Positions 55,201 to 64,000 are shown, numbered from the stretch's first letter. The stretch is DNA of 64,000 bases from Perlabentimonas gracilis (GCF_011174675.1 NZ_JAANIG010000016.1:1-64000); one strand, 5' to 3'. Made by a program: numbers and translations. The notes: generated from the letters alone by a model not told the origin.

Positions 55201-55442
55201 AGCTTGTCGAGCGAACCAATTCCGGTTACTACGTACCCACTCTTTTCTGCCGTCATTAAAACATCCGGAACAGATTTCTCAAGAGTTGGTTTCAGCTTAA
55301 TTTGTACCATCCCCGGCTCGTAAGCATCTGCTGGTACGCTGTTTAAATCAATTGGTGGTCTTTCTCCTTTAACCACAGATCCCTGTGCAAAGGTCAGCGA
55401 TGACATTAACACAATTGTAAAAAGGAATAGAAGTCTTTTCAT
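52221..55442 (-). CDS. secreted S8 subtilisin-like protease, type IX sorted
   Basis: 1073 residues. Signal peptide (1-19, ending TFAQ) and an inhibitor-like propeptide (about 40-150). The catalytic domain (about 185-500) has Asp225 in VAVVDGG, His259 in HDHGTHVAG, oxyanion Asn364 in AAGND and Ser435 in GTSMACPH. Then two fibronectin III + GEVED pairs follow (about 508-600/600-740 and 740-830/837-977), and a C-terminal Por-type sorting domain (VYPNPASDMITVSLNG to INKRFVKM, about 1000-1073). It should be exported by Sec and then attached or released by the type IX system, whose genes are not in this window. The two FN3-GEVED units are recent duplicates, sharing a 41-nt identical run. Confidence 0.95.
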   Translation of the reverse strand: MKRLLFLFTIVLMSSLTFAQGSVVKGERPPIDLNSVPADAYEPGMVQIKLKPTLEKSVPDVLMTAEKSGYVVTGIGSLDKLNQTYGASVYKPLLHGMYDVSPKSAEYRERHKVWGFHLWFVVEVDSKADVKEMVKEYSKLDEVEIAEPVYKKRLISNVIPDDKNNDREEEATKESKWTPNDPRYNEQWHYHNTGQQGGTADKDIDLPEAWDMERGLSSVIVAVVDGGIQTNHPDLAGNMWSGKGYNFVSNSTTIQAHDHGTHVAGTVAAVNNNGTGVAGVAGGTGSNDGVRLMSCQVFTNTSSGGFGQAPIYAADNGAAISQNSWGYTSVNVYDQATLDAIDYFNANGGGNVLNGGITIFAAGNDNKTGNWYPGCYSGAFAVAATNNKDVRSYYSNYGDWVDISAPGGEQSSSTDPKGVLSTLTNSSYGFYQGTSMACPHVSGVAALLISNAVRNGVILTNTQVASLLKNNVDDHYSLNSGYIGKLGSGRLNAQKALVALQGMFNTNPPSTPTGLNSSNVTSSSATLSWSATSGATSYDIQIRPQGGSWNTYNVTSNSYNASNLASSTTYEWQVRAKNSAGTSSYSSIASFTTQQYVASYCTSKGNNSSYEWISKVVVGSFTNTSGAAGYTDFTSKEITLEAGKTYSISLTPGFASSTYNEYWKIWIDLNGNATFDATDLMFDAGSLSKTTVTGTITIPAGTAPRTTRMRVSMKYNAAQTACETFSYGEVEDYTVKIVAAQANPPATPTGLTASNITTSSASLSWNASTGATSYDVQFRQQGGSWSSSNVTTTTANATGLTAGATYEWQVRANNQNGSSAYSAISTFTTQSASLTYCTSKGNNANYEWIQRVQFAEVDNTSGKNGGYADFTSMTATVARGETLPIYIQAGFSGSSYTEYWSIWIDFNQNGTFDTDERVVYGSSSSSNLLSANVTIPTGAALGTTRMRVSMKYNAAQTACETFSYGEVEDYTINVVQTKTSTLTTEPFADDLGMETSEIYTVYPNPASDMITVSLNGIRGDVSLKIYDVQGRLVKDEFLYNLDTQIDVSDLAKGVYIISVDEEKMPINKRFVKM

Positions 55443-55698
55443 ACGTAGTACTTTTAGTTAATGGTTTAGTTTATGGTTGTTGGTTAAAAAAATAATGATG
55501 TTTGTAATTGGGAGGCAATATATGTATTAGTACTTAGCTGTTTTTTTATTTTCGACCAACGACAAGTATCTACCCACCAAAGGCAAGGTGTGTGTTTGTT
55601 ATCTGTTTAAATTATTTTTTTCGTGATATTGTTCAGGTGTAATTAATTTAATTTGGCTATATTTCGAGCGATATGTAACACGTTTTAGCTGTACACAC

Positions 55699-56415
55699 AT
55701 GAGGTTACGATGCGCAATTGTTGATGATGAATCGCTATCCATCGACATACTTCAAGGATATCTTTGCCGTATCCCTAATATCGAGGTAGTAGCTACTTTC
55801 AATGATCCTATTTCTGTAGTAGATTTTTTGAACGAGCATCAGGTCGATTTTCTTTTTCTTGACATTGAGATGCCGAATCTCTCTGGTATTGATCTATTGA
55901 AAAGTCTTGTAGATCCTCCTTTGGTGATAATTACCTCGGCAAATAAAAACTATGCGCTGGAGGGTTACGAACTGGATGTGGTGGATTACCTCCTCAAACC
56001 CATTAGTTTAACACGTTTAATCCGTTCGGTGGGTAAAATCTCTGAAATCATTTCCAATAGATCGAATCAGATTGCATCGAGCTCCGACGAATACATATTC
56101 TTAAAGGAGAATAAGAGAATGGTTCGAGTTAATTTCCGCGACATACTATTTGTTGAGGGGATGAAGGATTACGTAAAGGTGGTTACCCGCGACAAAACGG
56201 TTATATCAAAGCAAAACCTCTCTAGTATCGAGGAGCTATTATCTACCAGAAACTTTGTTCGTGTTCATAAATCGTATATTGTGTCGCTCGATCATATTGA
56301 TGCCTACAGCTGTTCCTTTATTGAGATTGGTTTGTTCGAAATTCCCATAGGACGTTCGCATAAGGATAAAGCGATGGAGCAGCTGGGGCAAATTAGCGAT
56401 ATTGATAAGCCCTAG
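55699..56415 (+). CDS. LytTR-family response regulator
   Basis: 238 residues. Receiver domain (about 1-120) with the phosphoacceptor Asp in VDFLFLDIEMPNLSG, Thr/Ser in VIITSANK and Lys in DYLLKPIS. LytTR DNA-binding domain (about 140-235; DYIFLKENKRMVRVNFRDILFVEGM quoted in part as FRDILFVEGMKDYVKV, and FVRVHKSYIVSLDHIDAYS). It lies 3 nt before the propeller kinase gene and is most likely its partner. Targets unknown. Confidence 0.95.
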   Translation: MRLRCAIVDDESLSIDILQGYLCRIPNIEVVATFNDPISVVDFLNEHQVDFLFLDIEMPNLSGIDLLKSLVDPPLVIITSANKNYALEGYELDVVDYLLKPISLTRLIRSVGKISEIISNRSNQIASSSDEYIFLKENKRMVRVNFRDILFVEGMKDYVKVVTRDKTVISKQNLSSIEELLSTRNFVRVHKSYIVSLDHIDAYSCSFIEIGLFEIPIGRSHKDKAMEQLGQISDIDKP

Positions 56416-56418
56416 CTT

Positions 56419-59400
56419 ATGAAATGTGCTGGATGCTATGCCACAATTATACTGTCGCTGCTTTTATCAACAGTGTGTACTTCGGCTTTTACACAGGTAA
56501 AGGGCTTAATTCCTTCAAAATATTTCTCGGCGAAAAATTACAATGCTGGCACACAAAACTGGTCCATTGTTGAGGATACAAGGGGTGTTTTGTATTTCGG
56601 TAATGCACATGGGGTGCTAGAGTTTAACGGAAACGAATGGAGGTTGATAAGGCTTGGCAATGGTTCTGCTGCACGTAGCTTAGCCTTGGCCGACAGTGGG
56701 GTGATATTTGTTGGTGGATTTAACGAATTTGGTTTTTTGCTCCCCAATGGTAAAGGGCAGCTAGGATACACATCGCTATTACCAATGGTTGACGATGAGA
56801 TGAAGGATTTTGGGGAGGTATGGAGCATTACAACCGTAAACGATTCGGTTTTCTTTACTACCAAACGATACCTTTTTTGTTGGGCGGATAATAACCTAAC
56901 CTACTGGGAAAATGATAACGGTAGGTTTTACCTAAGCCATAACGTGGGTGGAAGGCTGGTTGTTCAGAATATAGGGTTAGGGTTACTTCAGCTTAGCGGA
57001 GGAGAATTGTTGCCTGTAAAAGGTGCGCAGCAATTTGTAGAGAGTAGGGTACATTCAATACTACCTCTTTCATCTGGCTATTTGGTCTGTACAAGAAACA
57101 GTGGTTTTTATATGCTAAATATGGTGGGTGAGGAGGTAGAGGTGATTCCTTTCGATAAGCTGGGCTCAAAGGCCAAAGCGCTGAATAAATATTTTATTGA
57201 CAACACCTTTTACCAAGGAGCAAAACTTTCCAATGGGCTTGTTGGGCTGAGTTCTCTAGAGGGCGATGTGCTAATTGTTAATACCCAGTGGGAAGTTGTA
57301 GATATTATTGATAAGGAAACTATTGGTATTGCCAGTAAAGCATATTTCCTCCATCAAAGTGAGTATGGTTCGCTATGGTTGGCTTTAGATAACGGTATTG
57401 CAATGGTCGAAATCCTTTCGCCCTTTAGGCATTGGAACGAGGGTAGGGGTATAAATGGTATTATTACCGATGTGGCCGAGCTCAGGGATACATTATATAT
57501 ATCAACTGGATCAAGCATTTTTTTCACTCCTTGCTATGCCCAAAATCCATTTGAACTCTCACGATTTATATCTGTAAAGGCAACGGTAGAGCAAGCCTGG
57601 GAATTTCTGTACTTTATTCCTCCTGCACCCAACTGGCAATCGCCGTATAGCATCACCTCTCCCCCAAATTTTGATGAGGATCAGGCTGCACTACTTGTTG
57701 GAACAAGCAAAGGGTTGTACCAACTCAATGGGGCAAAGGCCCATAAAATTTCTAAGTACGATGGTGTGCTGAAGCTGCATCAGTATAGGCGCGATCCCAC
57801 CAAGTTGTTTCTAGGCCTTTCCAGTGGGCTGGTTCTTCTGGAGTTTTCCAACGGGAAATGGATTGACAAGGGATATCAGTTTGGTATTAATAATGGAGTT
57901 AACGAAATTGGTGAGGACTCCGATGGGAACTTATGGCTGTCGTCAAACTATTTTGGATTGTATCACTTGCCAGTCGCGCTAGTTAACCATGATGAGCCTA
58001 CTGCAGTTGAACTTTTTGGTACAGAGCACGGAATTTCCTCAGTCGGCTCTATCAGGATTTACGATGTGTACGATCCCATTCTTTTTCATACCGATAGAAA
58101 ACTTTATCAATTTAACTCAGCCACTAAGGTTTTTGAAGATTACATTTTTCATTCTGATTCAACCACTGAGGGCACCGTGGATGAAGCAGATTACGGGATG
58201 AACTACTGGGAGAGCATTGGGGACGATATACTTACTCATATGTATGTTGCCCATCTAACCGATACCACTTCATGGTTTAGCACCGAATGGGGGATAACTC
58301 GTTATAAGCCAAAGTTTAGTAGAGATTTAAACAATGTTCCCTCTGCACTAATCACCAGCGTTACAGCTGCCGATTCGATAATTTACGGAGGCACCAATTT
58401 TTTTTATGACGATTTGCTTAACGAGAGTTCACCACGCCGTCATCTTAATCCATCCTCTGTGGTAATGTATCCTCAACGCATTAGCTTTGCGAGCAATACC
58501 CTTACCTTTAACTACTCAATTCCTTTTAGTGAGGGTAATAAGCCAAATGCGTTCAGTTTTTGCCTCGAGGGGTACGATAAGGATTGGTCGTCATGGCGCA
58601 CCGAGACCAAGAAGGAGTATACCAACCTACAACCCAACAGCTACGTTTTTAAAGTAAAAGCACGCAATGTATACGGAGTAGAAAGCCCCACGGCAGAGTT
58701 TCACTTCACTATTCTTGCTCCCTGGTACAGAACTTACTATGCATACGTAGGGTATTTGTTGCTATTTACCGGCTTGGTTGTACTAATTGTAAAGTTCTAT
58801 ACCTACAGGCTTGTGCAGGAAAAAGACAAGCTTGAAGCCTTGGTTTTGGAGCGCACCCAGGAAATACTGGTGCAGAAAGAGGAAATACTGGTGCAGGCTG
58901 AGCATCTTAAGGATGCCAACGAGTGGATATCGGCTAAAAACCAAGAGCTTGAGGCTAAGAAAGATCAGCTTGAGCTTAGCGATGCCACCAAGAACAAGTT
59001 CTTTAGGATTATTGCCCATGACCTGAGGAACCCCATTAGCACAGCAGTTAGCACAACGGAGTACATCCTATCGAATTTTGATAATGCCGAGAAAGACTCT
59101 GTAAAAACATTTATTGAGAAGTTGCATAGGCTTTCGCTTACCACGTATAGCTTGCTCGAAAATCTTCTCGACTGGTCGTCGAGCCAGATGGGGCAAATAC
59201 GTTATAAACCCATTAGGGTTGAGCTAAGCTATATGGTTACCGATAGCCTCGATCTGGTGAAAAGTATTATTGATGCCAAAAGGATTAAGATAAAGGTTGA
59301 TATGCCAAAGTCTATGGAGGTGTATGCCGATGAGAATATGCTTCGGACTGTGATAAGAAACCTTATATCCAATGCCGTTAAGTTTACTAATGAGGATGGA

Positions 59401-59676
59401 TACATAGGGATTACAGTAAAGGCTAAGGACGTTTACTGCGCTATAAGCATTGCGGACAATGGGGTGGGTATGTCCGAGGAGAACCTGAAAAATCTTTTCA
59501 AAATTGATAAGGAGCACAAAACCTTGGGTACTCACAATGAGCGTGGGGCGGGGTTGGGGCTAATTATTTGTAAGGAGTTTGTTGAGTACAATGGGGGCAC
59601 CATATCTGTTGAGAGCGAGCTGGGGAAAGGTAGCGTATTTACCATAACTGTAAAGCTGGCCGACTCAGTATCCTAA
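56419..59676 (+). CDS. two-component sensor kinase with beta-propeller sensor
   Basis: 1085 residues. Signal peptide (about 1-26), a periplasmic two-component-regulator propeller (about 40-680), a Y_Y_Y domain (about 685-765; GYDKDWSSWRTETKKEYTNL), one membrane helix (about 773-795), a coiled coil containing two EEILVQ repeats, then HisKA with phosphoacceptor His867 in RIIAHDLRNPIS and HATPase_c (N box NLISNAVKFTN, ADNGVGMS, GAGLGLII). It probably senses an extracellular ligand. It lacks the fused AraC domain of hybrid HTCS regulators and signals to the LytTR regulator upstream. Its stop overlaps the GT2 stop. Confidence 0.94.
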   Translation: MKCAGCYATIILSLLLSTVCTSAFTQVKGLIPSKYFSAKNYNAGTQNWSIVEDTRGVLYFGNAHGVLEFNGNEWRLIRLGNGSAARSLALADSGVIFVGGFNEFGFLLPNGKGQLGYTSLLPMVDDEMKDFGEVWSITTVNDSVFFTTKRYLFCWADNNLTYWENDNGRFYLSHNVGGRLVVQNIGLGLLQLSGGELLPVKGAQQFVESRVHSILPLSSGYLVCTRNSGFYMLNMVGEEVEVIPFDKLGSKAKALNKYFIDNTFYQGAKLSNGLVGLSSLEGDVLIVNTQWEVVDIIDKETIGIASKAYFLHQSEYGSLWLALDNGIAMVEILSPFRHWNEGRGINGIITDVAELRDTLYISTGSSIFFTPCYAQNPFELSRFISVKATVEQAWEFLYFIPPAPNWQSPYSITSPPNFDEDQAALLVGTSKGLYQLNGAKAHKISKYDGVLKLHQYRRDPTKLFLGLSSGLVLLEFSNGKWIDKGYQFGINNGVNEIGEDSDGNLWLSSNYFGLYHLPVALVNHDEPTAVELFGTEHGISSVGSIRIYDVYDPILFHTDRKLYQFNSATKVFEDYIFHSDSTTEGTVDEADYGMNYWESIGDDILTHMYVAHLTDTTSWFSTEWGITRYKPKFSRDLNNVPSALITSVTAADSIIYGGTNFFYDDLLNESSPRRHLNPSSVVMYPQRISFASNTLTFNYSIPFSEGNKPNAFSFCLEGYDKDWSSWRTETKKEYTNLQPNSYVFKVKARNVYGVESPTAEFHFTILAPWYRTYYAYVGYLLLFTGLVVLIVKFYTYRLVQEKDKLEALVLERTQEILVQKEEILVQAEHLKDANEWISAKNQELEAKKDQLELSDATKNKFFRIIAHDLRNPISTAVSTTEYILSNFDNAEKDSVKTFIEKLHRLSLTTYSLLENLLDWSSSQMGQIRYKPIRVELSYMVTDSLDLVKSIIDAKRIKIKVDMPKSMEVYADENMLRTVIRNLISNAVKFTNEDGYIGITVKAKDVYCAISIADNGVGMSEENLKNLFKIDKEHKTLGTHNERGAGLGLIICKEFVEYNGGTISVESELGKGSVFTITVKLADSVS

Positions 59677-60695
59677 CGAGAAGTAGTGGGTAACTCTGAG
59701 TATTTCCTGCGCATCATTACAAAGAATTGAAACAGAATGCTATATCGGTAAAGCGATATTTTGGGATTTTTAAAGGCTCTTCGTTTCTTAATTATGCGTG
59801 GGCAACTCTTGTAGAAGTGGAGGTGTGCCCTAAGTACCGATATCACAAATTTTGGTTTTCCTGTAGCAAGGTACCCAACAGCCGACATACCATCGAGTAC
59901 TAATCGGAAGAGCAGAACGGGAACCAGCGATACTCTAGAGAGATTCTTTAGCAACATCGACAGATTATTGCGGTGGTTGAAGTAAACCTTACGAGGACTA
60001 TTGCTGGCCAGAGTGCCACCCCCTACGTGGTAAACCACCGACTGGGGTACGCACCAAATGCTGTAACCCTGTCGTTTCAGTCGCCAGCATAGGTCAATCT
60101 CCTCCATGTGGGCAAAGAAATCATCGTCGAGACCGCCAGCATTCCAGTACTCGGTAGCCCTTACCATTAGGCAGGCTCCGGTAGCCCAAAAAATCTCCCG
60201 AATGGTATCGTATTGTCCTCTATCCTCCTCAACCACATTTAAAATTCTTCCTCGGCAGAAGGGGTAGCCGAACATATCGAGAAATCCACCTGCTGCTCCC
60301 GCATACTCAAACTCGCTGGGTTTACCATGGTTGAGCAATTTAGGCATACAAGCCGCTGCATTTGGGCTGCTCTCCATGAAGTTAGCCATTGGCACTAGCC
60401 AATTTTGGGGGACAGCAATATCGGAGTTGAGCAGAATGTAGTAGTCGGTGGTTACCTGCTTTAGGGCTCTGTTGTATCCGCCAGTAAAACCGTAATTCTT
60501 GTCGAGTTCAATTAGCCTTACCGTTTCAAAGCTCTTCTTAACCCACTGCACGGAACCATCGGTCGATCCGTTATCGGCCACAATTATCTCCACCTTAAAG
60601 CCTGGCACAGCCGAATTGGAAACAACACCCGAAAGAAACTGTTCGAGGTAGTGCTTACCGTTCCAATTTAGTATTACAATTGCTATGCTCTTCAT
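59673..60695 (-). CDS. family 2 glycosyltransferase
   Basis: 340 residues. GT-A fold with VILNWNGKHYLEQFL, IIVADNGSTDGS, the DxD-like region YILLNSDIAVPQ and the acceptor-side HMEEIDLCWRLKRQG. The C-terminal 60 residues include a hydrophobic stretch. Resembles rhamnosyl- or WcaA-type transferases for surface glycans; sugar unknown. Last in a four-gene leftward operon, 3 nt after the acyltransferase. Confidence 0.92.
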   Translation of the reverse strand: MKSIAIVILNWNGKHYLEQFLSGVVSNSAVPGFKVEIIVADNGSTDGSVQWVKKSFETVRLIELDKNYGFTGGYNRALKQVTTDYYILLNSDIAVPQNWLVPMANFMESSPNAAACMPKLLNHGKPSEFEYAGAAGGFLDMFGYPFCRGRILNVVEEDRGQYDTIREIFWATGACLMVRATEYWNAGGLDDDFFAHMEEIDLCWRLKRQGYSIWCVPQSVVYHVGGGTLASNSPRKVYFNHRNNLSMLLKNLSRVSLVPVLLFRLVLDGMSAVGYLATGKPKFVISVLRAHLHFYKSCPRIIKKRRAFKNPKISLYRYSILFQFFVMMRRKYSELPTTSR

Positions 60696-60698
60696 CTG

Positions 60699-61592
60699 CT
60701 ATTGACTTTGGGTATTTTTTTTGGGTTTATGCTTCCATCGCCTATGCGACCATAACCAGAACTCTGGCCTGTCCATTATCTGCTTTTCGAGCCTGTGGGT
60801 ATGCAGCTCGGTTAGTTCGAACTCCCCTAGCGATTTTGGGTTGTCGGTAATCAGCTCAAAATTTACCTCGTAGTAGCCACGACGAATCTTTTGCATATCG
60901 CAGAAGTACACCGGAAGGTCAAATTTTTGCGCAATCTTTTCAATACCAAGGTATACCGGGGTATCCTGATTTAAGAACATGGTCCAGTATTGGATATGCT
61001 TTGCCGGTGGGGTTTGGTCGCCAACCAATCCCAGCAAGAAGGGCTGCCCCTTTCTATTGCAATCAACAATGGCTCTAAGTGTATCCATCATCGGAACCGG
61101 GATCCCTCCAAATCGTTTGCGGGTACGGTTCATCATCACCTCAAAATTCTTGTTCGAGAGAGGTTTGTATACACCTAGTGATGTGTGCTTAGCTACTTTT
61201 CCGATAAGCGCAAAGAGTTCCCAGTTTCCGTAATGTCCGCTTACCAGTATGGCGCTTTTCCCTTCAGCATAAAGCTTTTCGAAAACCTCAGGGTTCTTAA
61301 ATTTACAACGCTTAACGGCTCTTTGCCTGCTGGCATGAAGTAGAAAAAAGTTCTCAAGGAAAAGATCACATAGATGATGGTAGTATGCCTTTTCAATCCT
61401 AATAATTGCATCAAGATCTTTGCTGGGGAATGAGTTGGTAAGGTTTTTCCTTACAACCTTTCGTCTGTACCCAGCAATATGATATATTACGAGGTAAATA
61501 AAATCCGACAGAATAAATGATGCCTTAGTTGGTATTTGGGCAATAAGCCACGTAAAACCATAAAATAGGCCGAAAAGAATTTTTCTCATCAA
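60699..61592 (-). CDS. lipid A acyltransferase-like protein (LpxL/HtrB family)
   Basis: 297 residues. N-terminal membrane anchor; active-site HYGNWE (H-x4-E) in VSGHYGNWELFAL; then GVYKPLSNKNFEVMMNRTRKRFG quoted in part as KPLSNKNFEVMMN, LGLVGDQTPP and PEFWLWSHRRWKHKP, all typical of LPS late acyltransferases. It probably adds a secondary fatty acid to lipid A at the inner membrane. Sits between IMPase and GT2 genes with 8- and 3-nt gaps. Confidence 0.93.
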   Translation of the reverse strand: MMRKILFGLFYGFTWLIAQIPTKASFILSDFIYLVIYHIAGYRRKVVRKNLTNSFPSKDLDAIIRIEKAYYHHLCDLFLENFFLLHASRQRAVKRCKFKNPEVFEKLYAEGKSAILVSGHYGNWELFALIGKVAKHTSLGVYKPLSNKNFEVMMNRTRKRFGGIPVPMMDTLRAIVDCNRKGQPFLLGLVGDQTPPAKHIQYWTMFLNQDTPVYLGIEKIAQKFDLPVYFCDMQKIRRGYYEVNFELITDNPKSLGEFELTELHTHRLEKQIMDRPEFWLWSHRRWKHKPKKNTQSQ

Positions 61593-61600
61593 CTAAAAAG

Positions 61601-62398
61601 TTATTGTTTCGACATAAAGCCAGAGACTATCCCAACGAATGGTTCAAAAACCTTGCTGTTGGCAGCAATTATCTCTTTCCCAAAAATATGATTACTGCCG
61701 CCGCTAAAATCGCACACCCTACCGCCTGCCTGCTCAACAATAAAAGCACCGGCAGCCACATCCCAGGGTTGAAGGCTGTATTCGTAGAATGCTTCAAATC
61801 GTCCGCAGGCTACGTAGGCCAGGTCAGTGGCAGCTGAGCCCAACCGGCGTAAGCCGTGCGAGTGGCGCATAAAATGCTCCATCGATTGCATGAACGGCTC
61901 AATTCGGTTGTAGTCGTAGTATGGAAATCCGGTGGCTATTAGTGAGTCGTTCACATTGTCAATATCCGATACATGAATCTCATTACCATTCATATAGGCT
62001 TTATCATTTCCCCAGGCATAGAAACATTCGTCGAGGGTTACTTCGTATATCACCCCTAGAATTATTGTATCGCCCTCCATTAGCGCAATGCTGATGGCGT
62101 AGGGGGGAAGGCCATGAATAAAATTGGTGGTGCCATCCAGCGGATCGATAATCCAGTTTAGCCCTCCGTGCTTCTGCTGGCCAGTACCCTCCTCAGCAAT
62201 AAATCCGGCATCGGGAAGTATTTTTTGTAAACCTTCCACTATAAGATGCTCCGATTCTTTATCAACATACGAGACAAAATCGTGCAGACCCTTTGTCTCC
62301 ACCTTATCGAAGCTAAAATGCTTGCGTTGTTGGCGGATAAATTCGCCTGTAGTGGTGGCTAGGTCTACAACCTGTGTGCATACACTCTCAATATTCAT
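61601..62398 (-). CDS. inositol monophosphatase family protein
   Basis: 265 residues. Metal-binding motifs: FIAEEGTG, WIIDPLDGTTNFIHGLPPYAISIAL quoted in part as WIIDPLDGTTNFIHG, and QPWDVAAGAFIVEQAGG. The TTNFxHG after DG is the IMPase/SuhB type, unlike the CysQ paralogue at 48 kb. It hydrolyses inositol 1-phosphate or related sugars in vitro; the bacterial role is unclear. Gaps of 4 and 8 nt to its neighbours. Confidence 0.93.
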   Translation of the reverse strand: MNIESVCTQVVDLATTTGEFIRQQRKHFSFDKVETKGLHDFVSYVDKESEHLIVEGLQKILPDAGFIAEEGTGQQKHGGLNWIIDPLDGTTNFIHGLPPYAISIALMEGDTIILGVIYEVTLDECFYAWGNDKAYMNGNEIHVSDIDNVNDSLIATGFPYYDYNRIEPFMQSMEHFMRHSHGLRRLGSAATDLAYVACGRFEAFYEYSLQPWDVAAGAFIVEQAGGRVCDFSGGSNHIFGKEIIAANSKVFEPFVGIVSGFMSKQ

Positions 62399-62402
62399 TC
62401 TA

Positions 62403-63713
62403 TTATATTTTTTCTGATATTTCTACAATGCAATTGCCATTATCGCTTAAACCAGTTAGCGTAACATTCATAATTTTACCAACCAGCTCCTTGCTGTAAG
62501 GATGCTCAACCTTTATATAGTTTCTGGTAAAACCATTAATAAATCCATCCTTCCTTGTTGACTCGAAGAGCACCTGATCGGCTTTTCCAATGTTCCGTTG
62601 ATAAAACTCACGATGCAGCCTATCCGAAAGATTATGCAGCTTCTTTACCCGTTCGTTTACAACCTTCGATTTCACCTTGTTGCTAAAGCTGGCTGCTGGT
62701 GTGTTGGGGCGCTCAGAGTATGGGAAGATATGTAGAAATGAGGGTTTAAGCCTCTCGAGCAGGTTGTATGTTGTGGCAAAATCCTCATCGGTTTCGCCCG
62801 GAAACCCAAGAATTACATCAACCCCAATAAATGCGTTGGGAATGGCCTGCTTGATTCTTGCTATCTTATCGGCAAAAAGGGAGGTGTTGTAACGCCTCTT
62901 CATAAGCTTGAGCACATTGTCGGAACCCGACTGAAGCGGAATGTGGAAATGCGGAAGGAACTTATGAGATGTGGATACAAATGCGATAATTTCGTCGGTA
63001 ATTAGGTTGGGTTCAATGGATGAGATCCTGTATCGCTCAATCCCATCCACCTCATCGAGGGCTTTTAGCAGATCGATAAACTTCTCGTTTGTTGAACGAC
63101 CAAAATCACCCGTATTAACACCTGTGAGAATTATCTCCTTAATGCCGCTGGCTGCAATTTGCTCGGCTTGTGCAATAACCTTATCTATTGGGATATTGCG
63201 GCTTTTGCCGCGGGCAAGTGGAATGGTGCAGTAGGTACAGTGGTAGTCACAACCATCCTGTACCTTAAGGAACGAGCGGGTTCTATCGCCCGAAGAGTAG
63301 GCGGGAAAAATATCGTTAATGGCATCCACATCGCAGCTATATACCTTGGCCTTTGGCCCTTTTGTTATATCGCCTATGTGCTGTGGTAGGTTTCCCTTTT
63401 CGGAGGCTCCCATCACCAAATCGACCCCTTCCATTTGCGCAATTTCCTCGGGTTTAAGCTGGGCATAGCACCCCACAACGGCAACAAATGCGTTGGGCGA
63501 TTGCTTTACAAATTTTTTAATTGCCTGACGGCATTTCTTATCGGCGTGCTCGGTAACCGAGCAGGTATTAATAACATAAACATCGGCTTGAGCCGAGGGT
63601 GCAACCCGCTCGAAACCCAGCTCGTCGAACTGGCGAGCTATGGTAGATGTTTCCGAAAAGTTAAGTTTACAGCCAAGGGTGTAGAATGCCACCCTCTTTT
63701 TTTCGCTTGACAT
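62403..63713 (-). CDS. mtaB: tRNA t6A37 methylthiotransferase MtaB
   Basis: 436 residues. Radical-SAM methylthiotransferase converting t6A37 to ms2t6A37 in tRNA. Three domains: an N-terminal UPF0004 domain with Cys in LGCKLNFSE, NTCSVT and VVGCYAQ (second cluster); the radical SAM core with CDYHCTYC (C-x3-C-x2-C); and a C-terminal TRAM domain. First gene of the operon. A TAACTTTG -7 box lies upstream (63739-63746, minus). Confidence 0.95.
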   Translation of the reverse strand: MSSEKKRVAFYTLGCKLNFSETSTIARQFDELGFERVAPSAQADVYVINTCSVTEHADKKCRQAIKKFVKQSPNAFVAVVGCYAQLKPEEIAQMEGVDLVMGASEKGNLPQHIGDITKGPKAKVYSCDVDAINDIFPAYSSGDRTRSFLKVQDGCDYHCTYCTIPLARGKSRNIPIDKVIAQAEQIAASGIKEIILTGVNTGDFGRSTNEKFIDLLKALDEVDGIERYRISSIEPNLITDEIIAFVSTSHKFLPHFHIPLQSGSDNVLKLMKRRYNTSLFADKIARIKQAIPNAFIGVDVILGFPGETDEDFATTYNLLERLKPSFLHIFPYSERPNTPAASFSNKVKSKVVNERVKKLHNLSDRLHREFYQRNIGKADQVLFESTRKDGFINGFTRNYIKVEHPYSKELVGKIMNVTLTGLSDNGNCIVEISEKI

Positions 63714-63850
63714 GTTGCATATTGTTGTAAAAACCTGACAAAGTTACAAAAAATGGGGCACTTAAATTGAGCAGGCAGGTAGACCTTACATTAATTAATG
63801 TTAACAGTACGGAGCAATGCATTATTGCACCAAATGAATATGGAATTTGC

Positions 63851-64000
63851 TTACCCCCCCTGGAGTTCACGGATGTTCTTCTCGAAATTGGGGGAGTCGT
63901 AGGTTGGTTTAAAGTTGAGGTTGGGTACAATTTCGCCGGTTTCAATATTTATGTAGCCTTTTACAAACTGAGCGGGCAAAAGGTACACTTCGTCCATATT
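63851..64000 (-). CDS. C-terminal fragment of a gene cut by the window edge
   Basis: An open minus-strand frame of about 49 codons enters from the right edge and stops at TAA (63851-63853). It reads MDEVYLLPAQFVKGY, then a strand-rich IETGEIVPNLNFKPTYD and ends RELQGG. The composition is coding-like. I do not recognise the family. Confidence 0.6.
   Translation of the reverse strand, partial: NMDEVYLLPAQFVKGYINIETGEIVPNLNFKPTYDSPNFEKNIRELQGG

Noticed and set aside
63667-63945. 92-codon open frame at the right edge
   Set aside because: Overlaps the mtaB start in another frame and the upstream promoter box; low-complexity translation.

Overview
The window looks like chromosomal DNA from a member of the Bacteroidota, most likely a Bacteroidales/Marinilabiliales-type bacterium. 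The genus cannot be told from the sequence. The evidence is: promoters of the form TTTG-N19-TAnnTTTG, which is the Bacteroidota housekeeping sigma consensus and is seen perfectly several times; a subtilase with a C-terminal type IX secretion sorting domain; lineage-typical families (DUF4293, an OstA/LptD-like protein, a LytTR regulator beside a propeller histidine kinase); and many genes with no Shine-Dalgarno. Nearly all of it is housekeeping. I see no prophage, transposase, CRISPR array or rRNA operon.

Layout. 0-3.7 kb: leftward prfA-pyrF, a small lipoprotein, a membrane protein and tRNA-Phe. 3.8-7.6 kb: M16 peptidase and O-methyltransferase, then a CarH-like MerR/B12 regulator followed by an ECF sigma factor with a repeat-rich leader. 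7.6-11.7 kb: tRNA-Leu, tRNA-Gly and a three-gene biotin-dependent acyl-CoA (propionyl-CoA) carboxylase operon. 11.9-20.7 kb: phosphohexomutase, secreted proteins, glyA, a Crp/Fnr regulator, a ClC channel and a DUF3108 protein. 20.8-29.9 kb: a leftward methionine cluster metY-metX-hom-metH-metF headed by a SAM-I riboswitch. With the folate enzymes it runs from aspartate semialdehyde to methionine. 30-36 kb: a TPR/SpoIIE phosphatase, an EamA transporter, yigZ and pyrBI. 36-40.9 kb: DUF4293, prohibitin-like protein, uridine phosphorylase, a SirB1-like protein, a BFD-like ferredoxin and rpsF-rpsR-rplI. 41-46 kb: an envelope block with lptD-like, amidase and MCE genes. 46.6-52 kb: dnaA, cysQ, pepD and an outer-membrane barrel. 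52-59.7 kb: the type IX-sorted subtilase and the LytTR regulator/propeller kinase pair. 59.7-63.7 kb: a tight leftward operon mtaB-IMPase-lpxL-like-GT2, then a partial gene cut by the right edge.

The most unusual material is non-coding and sits in the methionine cluster. The gaps between its genes carry imperfect palindromic repeats, and two of these supply the stop codon and last residues of metH and metX. A 150-bp tandem duplication at the metX/hom junction creates a 34-codon in-frame chimera of the hom start and the metX end. The roughly 290-nt leader between the SAM riboswitch and metY holds a second elaborate fold. The MerR protein is also notable: it has the W-x9-EH cobalamin signature but lacks the His next to the Trp that CarH uses in its light state. 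The ECF sigma leader next to it contains a cluster of repeated TAGAC / ATTTATTTAGA motifs.
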